A program made the position numbers and the translations under genes. The notes below the pieces were generated by a model. It saw only the letters and a list, made by a program, of their open reading frames with translations. It had not been told where the DNA came from and searched no databases. This document shows positions 26,910-35,613 of a stretch of DNA of 64,000 nt, one piece after another (the stretch's first letter is position 1; each line of letters starts with the position of its first letter). The DNA is from an uncultured Prevotellaceae bacterium (GTDB lineage: Bacteria > Bacteroidota > Bacteroidia > Bacteroidales > Bacteroidaceae): contig CACXIP010000015.1 of NCBI GenBank assembly GCA_902767775.1, positions 38,931-102,930 on the forward strand, in the 5' to 3' direction.

Positions 26910-29294
26910 ATGAGACTGAAATCCATTCTGTTTGTCCTATTGCTGTTTTCAGCCATAGGCATCCAAGATGTTTTCTCGCAGAGCTTCACCCTTAGGGGCA
27001 AGGTGAGTGATGAAAACAACAATCCCCTTGAGCTCGCCACGGTAGCCGTGGTGAAGCAAGGTCGTGTGACTTTTACTAACCTCAAGGGAGAGTTCAGTAT
27101 GGAACTTCACTCCGCCGACAGTGTGGTGGTTAGGTTCTCCATGGTGGGTTATCAGGAGAAGATACGTGTGCTCCGCAAACCCAAAGGCACACAGACTCTT
27201 CTCATCCAGATGCACAGTGACAACGAACTTGACGAAGTGCTTGTATTGCAGCGTCGTCGGCAGACAGGTCAGAGTGAGGAACTCGACACCAAGGACATGA
27301 AGACTATGCCGTCCGCATCCGGCAATGCCGTGGAAGAGATGATACAGGGGCAGGCCGGTGTTTCCACTCATAGTGAGCTGTCATCGCAGTACAATGTCCG
27401 TGGCGGCAGTTTTGACGAGAACAGTGTATATATCAATAATGTGGAGGTGTATCGTCCCTTCCTCGTGCGCAGCGGTCAACAGGAAGGTTTGTCCGTCATC
27501 AATCCCGATATGGTGGAGTCCATCAGTTTCTCCACCGGTGGTTTTGAGGCAAAATACGGCGACAAGATGTCGTCAGCCCTCGACATTACTTACAAGCGTC
27601 CCAAGAAATTCGAGGCCAGTGCCGCCGCCAGTTTGCTTGGTGGCAGCGGTTATGTGGGATTCAGCACGAAGAAATTCTCCTGGAGCAACGGAATCCGCTA
27701 CAAGACCAATCGTTACCTGCTGGGGTCGTTGGAAACCAAAGGTGAGTACAACCCCAACTTTTTCGACTACCAGACTTATCTCAGTTATCAGCCCAACCAG
27801 CGTTGGACGGTTGACCTCATCGGCAATATCTCCGAGAACCACTACAATTTCACGCCAGAGGACCGTGAAACCAATTTCGGAACGATGGAGAACGTGAAAA
27901 GCTTCAAAGTGTATTTCGATGGCAATGAGAAAGATATCTTCCGCACTTATTTCGGTATGTTCAACATTACCCGTCATTTAAGTGCCAAAACAGACCTTTC
28001 ACTCACCACCTCCGCATTTTATACCAAAGAACAGGAGCAATTTGACATCCAGGGACAGTATTGGCTGACTCAGACCGAGACAAGTGAGAACCTTGGTGTG
28101 GGCACCTACATGGACCATGCCCGCAACTATCTGAAGGCTGATGTGGAAACTTTCAAGGTGTCGCTCAAGCATAAGACACGCCGCCATCACTATCAGGTTG
28201 GTTTCACTTACAAATGGGAGCACATCAAGGAAAACAGCCGTGAATATGAGATGCGCGACTCTGCAGGCTATACTATGCCCCACACAGGGCGTGACCTCTA
28301 CATGATTTATTCGCTGAATGCACAAAACACCCTCAATGCCAACCGTTTGGAGGCCTACGTACAGGACACTTATAAGTTCAGCAGTGCAAGTGAGGAGACA
28401 TTCTACACCTTCAACTACGGTGTGCGTTTCTCTCGCTGGAGCTTCAACAAAGAGAGCCTTGCCAGTCCAAGAGCATCACTCAGTATTGTGCCTGCCTTTA
28501 ACAACGACGTCACTTTCCGTTTCGCCACAGGTGTCTATTACCAAGCTCCATTTTACAAGGAACTGCGTGACACGACAACTATCGACGGCATCACCTACGC
28601 CAACCTCAACCAGAAAATCAAGAGTCAGCGGTCCATCCATTTCATCGCCGCCTACGACTATCGTTTCAAGATGAGCCAACGCAATTTCCGATTCAGTGCA
28701 GAGGCCTACTACAAGTTGATGTCCAACCTTGTGCCCTACAGCGTCAGCAATGTAAAGGTGGTGTATTACGGTCAGAATGAAGCCAATGGCCATGCCATGG
28801 GACTTGACCTGAAATTATATGGAGAGTTTGTTCCCGGAGCCGATTCGTGGATTAGCCTCTCCGTAATGGACACGAAGATGAAACTGCACGGCAAGAACAT
28901 CCCCATGCCTACCGACCAGCGCTTTGCACTCAGTCTGTATTTCACTGACTACTTCCCCAACACTGAGCGATGGAAGATGTCACTCAAATTAGCATACGCA
29001 GATGGCCTTCCTTTCGCCGCTCCGCACCGCGGCATCGAGAGCTTTGACTTCCGTGCCCCAGCCTACAAGCGTGCCGACATTGGTATGAGTTTCCGTGCCC
29101 TTGACAACGACAAACGCCAACACAAGAAGAACCCCTTCCGCAACATTTGGTTGGGTGTGGATTGCCTTAACCTCTTCGGTATCAACAATGTCAACTCCTA
29201 TTATTGGATTACAGACGTGACCAACCAGCAGTATGCGGTGCCCAACTATCTCACAGGACGACAAATCAATGGCAGGGTGCTGATTGAGTTTTGA
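26910..29294 (+). CDS. TonB-dependent outer-membrane receptor with carboxypeptidase-like N-domain
   Basis: 794 residues. Signal peptide to about residue 25. A CarboxypepD_reg-like beta-sandwich follows (FTLRGKVSDENNNPLELATVAVVKQGRVTFTNLKGEFSM, about 26-105). Then comes the plug (MPSASGNAVEEMIQGQAGVSTHSELSSQYNVRGGSFDENSVYINNVEVYRP) and a 22-strand-type barrel ending in RVLIEF with terminal Phe. No SusD partner lies beside it, so it is not a classical polysaccharide pair. The ligand is unknown. It is followed by the 29.3-kb repeat array rather than by a gene. Confidence 0.88.
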   Translation: MRLKSILFVLLLFSAIGIQDVFSQSFTLRGKVSDENNNPLELATVAVVKQGRVTFTNLKGEFSMELHSADSVVVRFSMVGYQEKIRVLRKPKGTQTLLIQMHSDNELDEVLVLQRRRQTGQSEELDTKDMKTMPSASGNAVEEMIQGQAGVSTHSELSSQYNVRGGSFDENSVYINNVEVYRPFLVRSGQQEGLSVINPDMVESISFSTGGFEAKYGDKMSSALDITYKRPKKFEASAAASLLGGSGYVGFSTKKFSWSNGIRYKTNRYLLGSLETKGEYNPNFFDYQTYLSYQPNQRWTVDLIGNISENHYNFTPEDRETNFGTMENVKSFKVYFDGNEKDIFRTYFGMFNITRHLSAKTDLSLTTSAFYTKEQEQFDIQGQYWLTQTETSENLGVGTYMDHARNYLKADVETFKVSLKHKTRRHHYQVGFTYKWEHIKENSREYEMRDSAGYTMPHTGRDLYMIYSLNAQNTLNANRLEAYVQDTYKFSSASEETFYTFNYGVRFSRWSFNKESLASPRASLSIVPAFNNDVTFRFATGVYYQAPFYKELRDTTTIDGITYANLNQKIKSQRSIHFIAAYDYRFKMSQRNFRFSAEAYYKLMSNLVPYSVSNVKVVYYGQNEANGHAMGLDLKLYGEFVPGADSWISLSVMDTKMKLHGKNIPMPTDQRFALSLYFTDYFPNTERWKMSLKLAYADGLPFAAPHRGIESFDFRAPAYKRADIGMSFRALDNDKRQHKKNPFRNIWLGVDCLNLFGINNVNSYYWITDVTNQQYAVPNYLTGRQINGRVLIEF

Positions 29295-29299
29295 GATTA

Positions 29300-29600
29300 T
29301 TTAGGAGTTTAGAAGTCTGGGAGTTTAGGAGTTTAGGAGTTTAGACAATAGCTTAGCATTTATAAGGAGTTTAGGAGTCTAGGAGTTTAGGAGTTTAGAC
29401 AATAGCTTAGCATTTATAAGGAGTTTAGGAGTTTAGGAGTTTAGGAGTTTAGACAATAGCTTAGCATTTATAAGGAGTTTAGGAGTTTAGGAGTTTAGAC
29501 AATAGCTTAGCATTTATAAGGAGTTTAGAAGTCTGGGAGTTTAGGAGTTTAGACAATAGCTTAGCATATAAGGAGTTTGTTGTTTAGACAATAGCCCTGA
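29300..29600. repeat. Nested tandem repeat (8-mer inside 46/54-mer)
   Basis: The 8-mer GGAGTTTA is repeated three or four times, followed by GACAATAGCTTAGCATTT and ATAA. The whole is iterated about five times plus a decayed sixth. The GACAATAG anchor falls at 29344, 29398, 29452, 29498, 29552 and 29587. The spacings are 54, 54, 46, 54 and 35, so units differ by exactly one 8-mer. Two units share the same variant, GAAGTCTGGGAG. There is no coding capacity. It occupies most of the 450-base gap between the TonB receptor and mce. Confidence 0.93.
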
Positions 29601-29688
29601 TTGTATTGGATATAATGGTAATGATGTGTGGAAAATGAAAAAATAATAAAATTCGGAATATTATACACGCTATATGGATTTTATTTAT

Positions 29689-29696
29689 TACTTTTG
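29689..29696 (+). promoter_or_regulatory. -7 promoter element for the methylmalonyl-CoA operon
   Basis: TACTTTTG followed by CACA, 48 bases before the mce ATG and just downstream of the repeat array. Confidence 0.6.
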
Positions 29697-29744
29697 CACA
29701 AAATTACGAAACAAATAGAATCGTTCACTTTAAACTTTACTTAA

Positions 29745-30149
29745 ATGAAAATCTCACACATTGAACATCTTGGAATCGCAGTTCCGAGCATTGAGGAAGC
29801 CCTCCCCTATTTCAAGGAAGTATTGGGTCTTGAGTGTTATGCAGTAGAGGTCGTTGAAGACCAGAAGGTAAAGACCGCTTTTCTGAAGTGCGGCGAGGTG
29901 AAATTGGAGCTTCTTGAGCCGACGTCACCAGAGAGCACCATCCAGAAATGGCTCGACAAAGGAGGCCGTGGTGTACACCATGTGGCATTCTGCATCGAGG
30001 ACGGTGTAGCCAACGCTCTTGCCGAGTGTGACGAGAAAGGCATCCGCCTGATAGACAAGGCTCCCCGTAAGGGCGCTGAGAATCTCAACATTGCCTTCCT
30101 TCATCCGAAATCGACTTGTGGCATTCTCACAGAACTCTGTGAGCATTAA
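29745..30149 (+). CDS. mce: Methylmalonyl-CoA epimerase
   Basis: Interconverts (R)- and (S)-methylmalonyl-CoA in the succinate-propionate route. 134 residues, a vicinal-oxygen-chelate fold. The metal ligands are in IEHLGIAVPSIEEAL (His), GRGVHHVAFCIED (His) and the C-terminal GILTELCEH (Glu). It is first in an operon with the carboxyltransferase and biotin carrier, the standard Bacteroidota order. Confidence 0.95.
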   Translation: MKISHIEHLGIAVPSIEEALPYFKEVLGLECYAVEVVEDQKVKTAFLKCGEVKLELLEPTSPESTIQKWLDKGGRGVHHVAFCIEDGVANALAECDEKGIRLIDKAPRKGAENLNIAFLHPKSTCGILTELCEH

Positions 30150-30198
30150 CCAGCGAACTAACGTCTGCCATTAAGCAGCAAATCACAAGAATAAAAAA

Positions 30199-31764
30199 AT
30201 GAGTAAGCAATTAGAAAAGATTAAAGCCCTTGTCGCCAAGCGCGAACAGGCCCGTCTTGGTGGCGGCGAGAAAGCCATTGAGAAACAACATGCCCGTGGC
30301 AAGTACACAGCCCGCGAGCGCATAGACATGCTTCTTGACGAAGGTAGTTTCGAGGAGTTTGATATGTTTAAACTCCATCGCTGCACCAATTTCGGCATGG
30401 AGAAGAAGCAGTTTCTCGGCGATGGTGTTGTAGCAGGTTCCGGAACCATTGACGGCCGCTTGGTATACATCTTTGCCCAAGACTTCACCGTCAACGGCGG
30501 CTCTCTCTCCGAGACCATGGCAGAGAAAATCTGCAAGGTGATGGATATGGGTATGAAGATGGGTGCTCCCGTCATCGGCATCAACGACTCAGGTGGTGCC
30601 CGCATCCAGGAAGGTATCAACGCCTTGGCAGGTTACGCCGAGATTTTCGAGCGCAACATCCTTGCCTCTGGTGTGATTCCCCAGATTTCAGGTATTTTCG
30701 GTCCTTGCGCTGGTGGTGCAGTATACTCCCCCGCCCTCACCGACTTCACCCTGATGATGGAGAACACCTCATATATGTTCCTCACCGGTCCGAAGGTGGT
30801 GAAGACCGTCACTGGCGAGGATGTGGACCAGGAGCACCTTGGTGGCGCCTCCGTCCATGCTACAAAGAGCGGTGTTACCCATTTCACCGCCTCGACAGAG
30901 GAAGAGGCTCTTGAGATGATTAAGACCCTCCTTAGCTACATCCCCTCGAACAATATGGAGGAGACTCCCCGCAAGCCTTGCGACGACCCCATTGACCGCA
31001 TGGAGGACAGCCTGAATGAGATTCTCCCCGATGACCCCAACAAGGCATACGACATGTACAAGGTTATCTCCGCCATCACCGATAACGGAGAGTTCTTTGA
31101 GGTACAACCCAAGTTTGCCAAGAACATCATCGTCGGCTTTGCCCGCTTCAATGGTCAAAGTGTTGGTATCGTAGCCAACCAGCCTTCATGCTATGCCGGT
31201 GTTCTCGATGTGAACGCCAGCCGCAAGGGAGCACGTTTCGTGCGTTTCTGCGATGCCTTCAATATTCCTATCGTAAGTTTGGTCGACGTACCAGGTTTCT
31301 TGCCCGGAACCGGTCAGGAATACAATGCTGTGATTCTCCACGGCGCTCAGTTGCTCTATGCCTATGGTGAGGCTACTGTGCCCAAGGTGACCATCACGCT
31401 CCGCAAGAGTTATGGTGGCAGCCACATCGTGATGGGTTGCAAGCAGTTGCGCACCGACCTCAACTACGCATGGCCCAATGCAGAGATTGCCGTGATGGGT
31501 GCCTCCGGTGCTGTCGCAGTGCTTTGCGCCAAGGAAGCCAAGATGAAGAAAGAGGCCGGAGAGGATGTGAAGGCCTTCCTTGCCGAAAAGGAGGAAGAGT
31601 ACTCTGAGCTGTTCGCCAATCCTTATCAGGCTGCCAAGTATGGCTACATTGATGATGTGATTGAACCTCGCAACACTCGTTTCCGCATCTGCCGCGCACT
31701 TGCTCAGCTTGCCACCAAGCGTGACAACCTGCCAGCCAAGAAGCATGGCAATATCCCGATGTAA
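30199..31764 (+). CDS. mmdA: Acyl-CoA carboxyltransferase subunit (methylmalonyl-CoA decarboxylase alpha type)
   Basis: 521 residues, two crotonase-like carboxyltransferase halves. The N half has [33 protein letters not shown] and [14 protein letters not shown]. The C half has [37 protein letters not shown] and [11 protein letters not shown]. It transfers the carboxyl of methylmalonyl-CoA to biotin (or the reverse for propionyl-CoA carboxylase). No biotin carboxylase gene is adjacent, which favours the decarboxylase role. The membrane pump subunit expected for a sodium-pumping complex is also absent here. Confidence 0.9.
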   Translation: MSKQLEKIKALVAKREQARLGGGEKAIEKQHARGKYTARERIDMLLDEGSFEEFDMFKLHRCTNFGMEKKQFLGDGVVAGSGTIDGRLVYIFAQDFTVNGGSLSETMAEKICKVMDMGMKMGAPVIGINDSGGARIQEGINALAGYAEIFERNILASGVIPQISGIFGPCAGGAVYSPALTDFTLMMENTSYMFLTGPKVVKTVTGEDVDQEHLGGASVHATKSGVTHFTASTEEEALEMIKTLLSYIPSNNMEETPRKPCDDPIDRMEDSLNEILPDDPNKAYDMYKVISAITDNGEFFEVQPKFAKNIIVGFARFNGQSVGIVANQPSCYAGVLDVNASRKGARFVRFCDAFNIPIVSLVDVPGFLPGTGQEYNAVILHGAQLLYAYGEATVPKVTITLRKSYGGSHIVMGCKQLRTDLNYAWPNAEIAVMGASGAVAVLCAKEAKMKKEAGEDVKAFLAEKEEEYSELFANPYQAAKYGYIDDVIEPRNTRFRICRALAQLATKRDNLPAKKHGNIPM

Positions 31765-31805
31765 GGCATTCCCGCGACAACATTCAAACGTAAAACCGAG
31801 ACATT

Positions 31806-31964
31806 ATGTCAAAAGGAACAAACGAAGTGTATGCAGCCATTGCCATGGCTCTTCACGAATTCAAGGGCAACAACGTACACGACAAGGAGTCGGGCATCAT
31901 CACCATCCGTCCCCACCATACTGAGTGGAACGCTCATATGCCGATGACCACAGCCCATCCATAG
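31806..31964 (+). CDS. 52-residue protein resembling the tail of OadG-like subunits
   Basis: The ATG at 31806 opens 52 codons beginning MSKGTNEVYAAIAMALHEF and ending MPMTTAHP. The AAIAMAL...VHDKESGIITI pattern resembles the cytoplasmic C-terminus of the gamma/delta (OadG-type) subunits that join the carboxyltransferase to the membrane pump. Here it has no transmembrane helix. It sits exactly in the OadG position between the carboxyltransferase and biotin carrier genes. It is either a shortened subunit still tethering the carrier, or a decaying remnant. The similarity is from memory and needs an alignment. Confidence 0.65.
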   Translation: MSKGTNEVYAAIAMALHEFKGNNVHDKESGIITIRPHHTEWNAHMPMTTAHP

Positions 31965-31995
31965 AAGTTGCATACAACTCATAAAACAAAAAAAG

Positions 31996-32430
31996 ATGAA
32001 GACATACAAGTATACGATTAACGGTACCCAGTATGAGGTTGCTATTGGTGACATTGCCGACAATATAGCAACAGTGACCGTCAACGGCGAGGAATACAAG
32101 GTAGAGATGGAACCCGAAGCAGAGCCGGAGAAGAAGAAGGTCGTGGTGAAGACAGGTGCTGCTAAAGAAGCCGCCCCCGCAGACGACGCTCCCCAAGCCT
32201 CTGGTCCGGTCAACACCGCCAATGCACTTAAGGCTCCCCTTCCCGGTGTTATCACCGAGATTAAGGTTGCAGTAGGTGATGAAGTGAAAGCCGGAGATGT
32301 CGTATTGGTGCTTGAGGCAATGAAGATGGCCAACAACCTTGAGGCAGAGAAGCCCGGCAAGGTTACCGCTATTCTTGTTTCCCAAGGCGCCAGCGTCATG
32401 GAAGACACTCCACTGATAGTGATTGAGTAA
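31996..32430 (+). CDS. Biotin carboxyl carrier subunit
   Basis: 144 residues. The N-terminal 50 residues form a beta-rich segment (KTYKYTINGTQYEVAIGD). A linker rich in Ala/Pro/Lys/Glu (55-75) leads to a C-terminal biotinyl domain with LKAPLPGVITEI and the biotinylation motif EAMKMAN (Lys110). It carries carboxybiotin between the carboxyltransferase and its acceptor. It is last in the operon and is followed immediately by a terminator. Confidence 0.94.
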   Translation: MKTYKYTINGTQYEVAIGDIADNIATVTVNGEEYKVEMEPEAEPEKKKVVVKTGAAKEAAPADDAPQASGPVNTANALKAPLPGVITEIKVAVGDEVKAGDVVLVLEAMKMANNLEAEKPGKVTAILVSQGASVMEDTPLIVIE

Positions 32431-32437
32431 CTCATTA

Positions 32438-32467
32438 ATCGGGCTGCCAAGCAGCCCGATTTTTTTG
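32438..32467 (+). terminator. Intrinsic terminator of the methylmalonyl-CoA operon
   Basis: ATCGGGCTGC / GCAGCCCGAT, a perfect 10-bp stem with a CAA loop, followed by seven T. It begins 8 bases after the biotin carrier stop, closing the operon without a pump gene. Confidence 0.92.
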
Positions 32468-32474
32468 ATAAAAG

Positions 32475-32522
32475 ATGAAAGATGTGGGATAATGGCTTGA
32501 TTGTTCATCCCTCATCTTTCAT
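32475..32522. repeat. Long hairpin spacer repeat
   Basis: The 16-base arms ATGAAAGATGTGGGAT (32475-32490) and ATCCCTCATCTTTCAT (32507-32522) pair with one mismatch around a 16-base loop. The arm sequence recurs in degenerate form at 47.7 kb, so this is probably a dispersed element. Confidence 0.75.
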
Positions 32523-32590
32523 TTGTTTTAAAAAATATGGAATAATCTAAATTAACGAAAAAAGGATTTTCTCATTTGGATATTTTTTTG

Positions 32591-32598
32591 TATCTTTG
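32591..32598 (+). promoter_or_regulatory. -7 promoter element for the glycogen-synthase-like gene
   Basis: TATCTTTG followed by CACA, 86 bases upstream of the ATG at 32685. Confidence 0.6.
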
Positions 32599-32684
32599 CA
32601 CATTGAATGGAAACTGACGTGTAGAAAGATGCCGTCTATTCCAAATAAACATTTTTTAAGTCCAAAAGCAAACCCACCGAAGAG

Positions 32685-33497
32685 ATGTCGAAGAAGATTT
32701 TATTCATCAACCAAGAGATATCCCCCTACGTTCCCGAAAGCGAAATGTCAATGCTGGGCAAGATGCTTCCTCAGTTGATGCAGGAGCGTGGTCATGAGAT
32801 CCGCACCTTTATGCCCAAGTGGGGCACTATCAATGAGCGCCGAGGCCAACTTCATGAGGTAATCCGTCTCTCCGGCATGAATCTTATCATCGATGACACC
32901 GACCATCCATTGATTATCAAGTGCTCCTCCATCCCCGTATCGCGCATCACTGTCTATTTCATTGACAACGATGACTATTTCCAGAAACGTAGAATGGAGG
33001 AAGACGAGAGCGGTGAGGAGTATACTGACAATGGTGAGCGTGCCATCTTCTTCGCCCGCGGTGTGCTTGAGACAATGAAGAAGTTGCGTTGGACGCCCGA
33101 CCTCATTGTCTGCCAGGGATGGATGTCCGCAGTGGTGCCTCTTTATGTGAAGACAGCCTATCATGAGGAGCCGATGTTTGCTGATGCCAAGGTGGTCACT
33201 TCGCTGTTCACCAAGCAGTTGAAGAGCGACTTAGGTACGAAGTTTAAGCACTGTGTGGAGTTCCGTGATGCCAAAGCATCCCTATTGTCCGAATACAGTG
33301 ATGATTTTGATTTTCTGGAATTGGGCAAGTTGGCCATTGATTATTCCGACGGTATAGTAGAGGCAGGTACAGAGGTCAACCCCTCGCTGATGGAATATGC
33401 CAAGGCCAAGGGCCTTCCTATCATGTCATATCCTGGAGCTGAGAACTATGCAGATGCATATGATGAGTTCTACAGCCTCATTTTAGGAACTGAATAA
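32685..33497 (+). CDS. N-domain-only glycogen/starch synthase homologue
   Basis: 270 residues that correspond only to the N-terminal (acceptor-side) half of GT5 glycogen synthases: KKILFINQEISPYVPESEMSMLGKMLPQLMQERGHEIRTFMPKWG, a YFIDNDDYFQKR segment and PDLIVCQGWMSAVVPLYVKTAY. The usual ADP-glucose-binding K-x-G-G motif is changed (E18-S-E-M in place of K-x-G-G-L) and the whole C-terminal Rossmann domain is missing. It is therefore unlikely to be a working synthase alone and may be a glycan-sensing or partner protein. This short form next to a DUF4270 gene is a recurrent Bacteroidota arrangement. Confidence 0.82.
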   Translation: MSKKILFINQEISPYVPESEMSMLGKMLPQLMQERGHEIRTFMPKWGTINERRGQLHEVIRLSGMNLIIDDTDHPLIIKCSSIPVSRITVYFIDNDDYFQKRRMEEDESGEEYTDNGERAIFFARGVLETMKKLRWTPDLIVCQGWMSAVVPLYVKTAYHEEPMFADAKVVTSLFTKQLKSDLGTKFKHCVEFRDAKASLLSEYSDDFDFLELGKLAIDYSDGIVEAGTEVNPSLMEYAKAKGLPIMSYPGAENYADAYDEFYSLILGTE

Positions 33498-33506
33498 ATA
33501 TTCGTA

Positions 33507-34973
33507 ATGAAACTCAGATTTTTATTAGGTGTTGCCGTTGCCACCTTCATGGTGTTTGCATCTTGTGAAGACACCACTGATGGAATCGGAATCTCTTTGA
33601 CCGACAATGAGGACCACCTTGAAGTTTCCACCAACACATTTTACGCTACCACCCGTTCTGTGGCTATCAACTCTGTTGTATCCCGCAATACGATGGGCTA
33701 TTTAGGTTGCATTAAGGATCCCGAGACTGGTGCCCTCATCACCGGTGATTTCATGACTCAGTTCAACTGTCTTGAGAACTATAAGATTACGCTTCGTGAC
33801 AGTATTGCAAGTCTTGATGCTGATGGCAATGTGATGGCAGATTCCTGTGAGGTTCGTTTGTTCTACACCAAATACTACGGTGACTCCCTGGCTACCATGA
33901 AGCTGACATTGTATGAGTTGGACCATCCGATGTCAGAGGGAATCCAATACTACAGCGATTTCAGTCCGCTTGATGAGGGGTACGTTCGTGAAGACGGCAT
34001 CTGCAAGACGCAAGCCTATTCATTGTACAACGCATCAGAGTCAAAGGAAAAAACCAAGACGTCGCGGGAATATGTCAATAACATCTGTGTGCGGCTCAAC
34101 GAGCCCTACACCGACCGTAAAGGCAACCACTACAACAATTTCGGCACTTACATCCTGCGCAACTATTATGAGCATCCCGAGTATTTCAAGAACGCCAACG
34201 TCTTTACGCGCAACTTGCTGCCCGGTTTCTTTTTCAAGATGTCAGGTGGTTTGGGTTCGATGGCATACGTCACGATTCCTCAGTTGAACATCTTTTATCG
34301 GATGCACATCAAAGACAAGAGTGGCATTGACAGCATTGTACCCCGCTTCACGCTGTTCAACGGTACTGAGGAGATACTTCAGACCACTACCATCACCAAC
34401 GATGCCGTGGCAATCAGTGACTTGGTAAGCGATAACAGCTGCACCTACATCAAAAGTCCATCAGGTATTTTCACAGAAGTGACCCTTCCTGTTGACGAGA
34501 TTGTAAGAGGTCATGAGAACGATACCATCAACACGGCAAAGATTGCCTTCAACCGCATCAACAACGAGCAGTGGAACAAGTACAACCTACCTGCGCCCCA
34601 GACCCTTTTGATGCTTGAGAAAGACAGTGTGACCACTTTCTTCGAGAAGGGCAAGCTTGCCAATTACAAGCGGTCGTTTATTAGTAATTTCAGTTCTTCC
34701 TCCAACAAATATATCTTCAACAACATCGGCGGACTCATCAATGCGATGTATGCTGCCAAGACGGCAGGTTTGAAGAGCGACCCCGATTGGGTAAGCAAAC
34801 ATCCCGACTGGAATAAGGTAATGCTTGTGCCCGTCACCACTACTTCGACAAAGACGTCCACCAATTCCACCATTCTCACAGGTGTCTCGCATGATATGTC
34901 GCTGACGAGTACCCGTCTGGTGGGTGGCACTACCCCGATTGTCATCAGTGTAATTTATAGCCGTTTCGATTAG
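33507..34973 (+). CDS. DUF4270 family lipoprotein
   Basis: 488 residues with a lipoprotein signal (KLRFLLGVAVATFMVFASC). The mature part begins EDTTDGIGISLTDNEDHLEVSTNTFYATTRSV, typical of DUF4270, and is beta-rich throughout with no catalytic motif seen. It is probably anchored to the outer membrane; function unknown. It begins 9 bases after the synthase-like gene and ends one base before the next small ORF. Confidence 0.83.
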   Translation: MKLRFLLGVAVATFMVFASCEDTTDGIGISLTDNEDHLEVSTNTFYATTRSVAINSVVSRNTMGYLGCIKDPETGALITGDFMTQFNCLENYKITLRDSIASLDADGNVMADSCEVRLFYTKYYGDSLATMKLTLYELDHPMSEGIQYYSDFSPLDEGYVREDGICKTQAYSLYNASESKEKTKTSREYVNNICVRLNEPYTDRKGNHYNNFGTYILRNYYEHPEYFKNANVFTRNLLPGFFFKMSGGLGSMAYVTIPQLNIFYRMHIKDKSGIDSIVPRFTLFNGTEEILQTTTITNDAVAISDLVSDNSCTYIKSPSGIFTEVTLPVDEIVRGHENDTINTAKIAFNRINNEQWNKYNLPAPQTLLMLEKDSVTTFFEKGKLANYKRSFISNFSSSSNKYIFNNIGGLINAMYAAKTAGLKSDPDWVSKHPDWNKVMLVPVTTTSTKTSTNSTILTGVSHDMSLTSTRLVGGTTPIVISVIYSRFD

Positions 34974-34974
34974 G

Positions 34975-35103
34975 ATGGCAGACAATTATTTGGAGAAGCA
35001 CCGCGAAGAATACGAGGCACGCAAGGCAGAATGGCTGAGGCGCAAGCATCGTGCTCCCATTCAGCGCAAGAAATTGGAAAAACCAGAAGACGAGGCTCTG
35101 TGA
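34975..35103 (+). CDS. 42-residue basic protein, coupled to the DUF4270 gene
   Basis: The ATG begins one base after the TAG of the DUF4270 gene. The product starts MADNYLEKHREEYEARK and ends KKLEKPEDEAL, with WLRRKHRAPIQRKKLE between. It is highly charged, helical and without hydrophobic segments. I recall similar tiny MADNYLEK proteins in other Bacteroidales, often misannotated as dehydrogenases. A terminator hairpin overlaps its last codons, so the reading frame and terminator are compactly arranged. Confidence 0.7.
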   Translation: MADNYLEKHREEYEARKAEWLRRKHRAPIQRKKLEKPEDEAL

Positions 35104-35119
35104 AGGAACCTCGTCTTTT
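35087..35119. terminator. Intrinsic terminator overlapping the end of the small basic protein gene
   Basis: AAGACGAGG / CCTCGTCTT, a 9-bp stem with a 13-base loop, followed by TTC. The stop codon lies in the loop. On the minus strand it is followed by CTGGTTTTTCC, so it could end transcripts from both sides. Confidence 0.8.
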
Positions 35120-35322
35120 CGTATAAAAACAAACCGGCCAGATGTATCTCTACGTCTGGTCGGAAAACTATCAATCAACTCTCTCAAATTGTCCATTGAA
35201 TCCTTTCGGATGAGATAACTACCACCTTTGCCAAACTTTGCTGGCAAGTGATATGTCATCCCGAAGCAATCTTTTACCTCAAAATACCCTATTGAAAAGA
35301 TTCTACTGGTCTTTACTGAGTG

Positions 35323-35330
35323 CAAATATA
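35323..35330 (-). promoter_or_regulatory. Minus-strand -7 element in the ptb upstream region
   Basis: TATATTTG followed by GCAC on the minus strand. No annotated gene reads from it; it would drive a transcript toward the hairpin at 35087-35119. Confidence 0.35.
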
Positions 35331-35522
35331 TACAGAAAAATGCATATTATGATTAATGTCAGCATTTATTAGTGTAAAATTGCCAATTTATTGATTTATG
35401 TCAATTATAGGTTGATGATGATAGATGAAGGTTAATTGTTTGATATGTTAATATATGAATGGTCATTGTCATGATGGAATAAGGTTCTTTCGCATTTTGA
35501 AAGAAAATATAAACTGATTTAT

Positions 35523-35553
35523 TTTGCTTTCCACTTGCTTATTCGTACCTTTG
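35523..35553 (+). promoter_or_regulatory. Promoter (-33 TTTG / -7 TACCTTTG) for the phosphate acyltransferase gene
   Basis: TTTG at 35523-35526 and TACCTTTG at 35546-35553 with a 19-base spacer, 60 bases before the ATG. Confidence 0.75.
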
Positions 35554-35613
35554 CCAAATGGCAAAAGAAGTAGCCATTATTATTTTGCAAACAACATCAA
35601 TAACAAGGATATA

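Larger units (their letters stand above)
35104..35613. other. 510-base intergenic region with a possible minus-strand transcript
   Basis: The left half (to 35330) carries a minus-strand open frame with normal-looking residues (MTYHLPAKFGKGGSYLIRK..., ATG at 35259) behind a minus-strand -7 element. The right half is very AT-rich. A TTCTTTC/GAAAGAA inverted repeat (35485-35505) lies upstream of the ptb promoter and could be an operator. Nothing else is recognised. Confidence 0.45.

Noticed and set aside
29300-29600. CRISPR-like regularly spaced repeat
   Set aside because: Units are head-to-tail and nearly identical throughout, with no unique spacers, and no cas genes are nearby.
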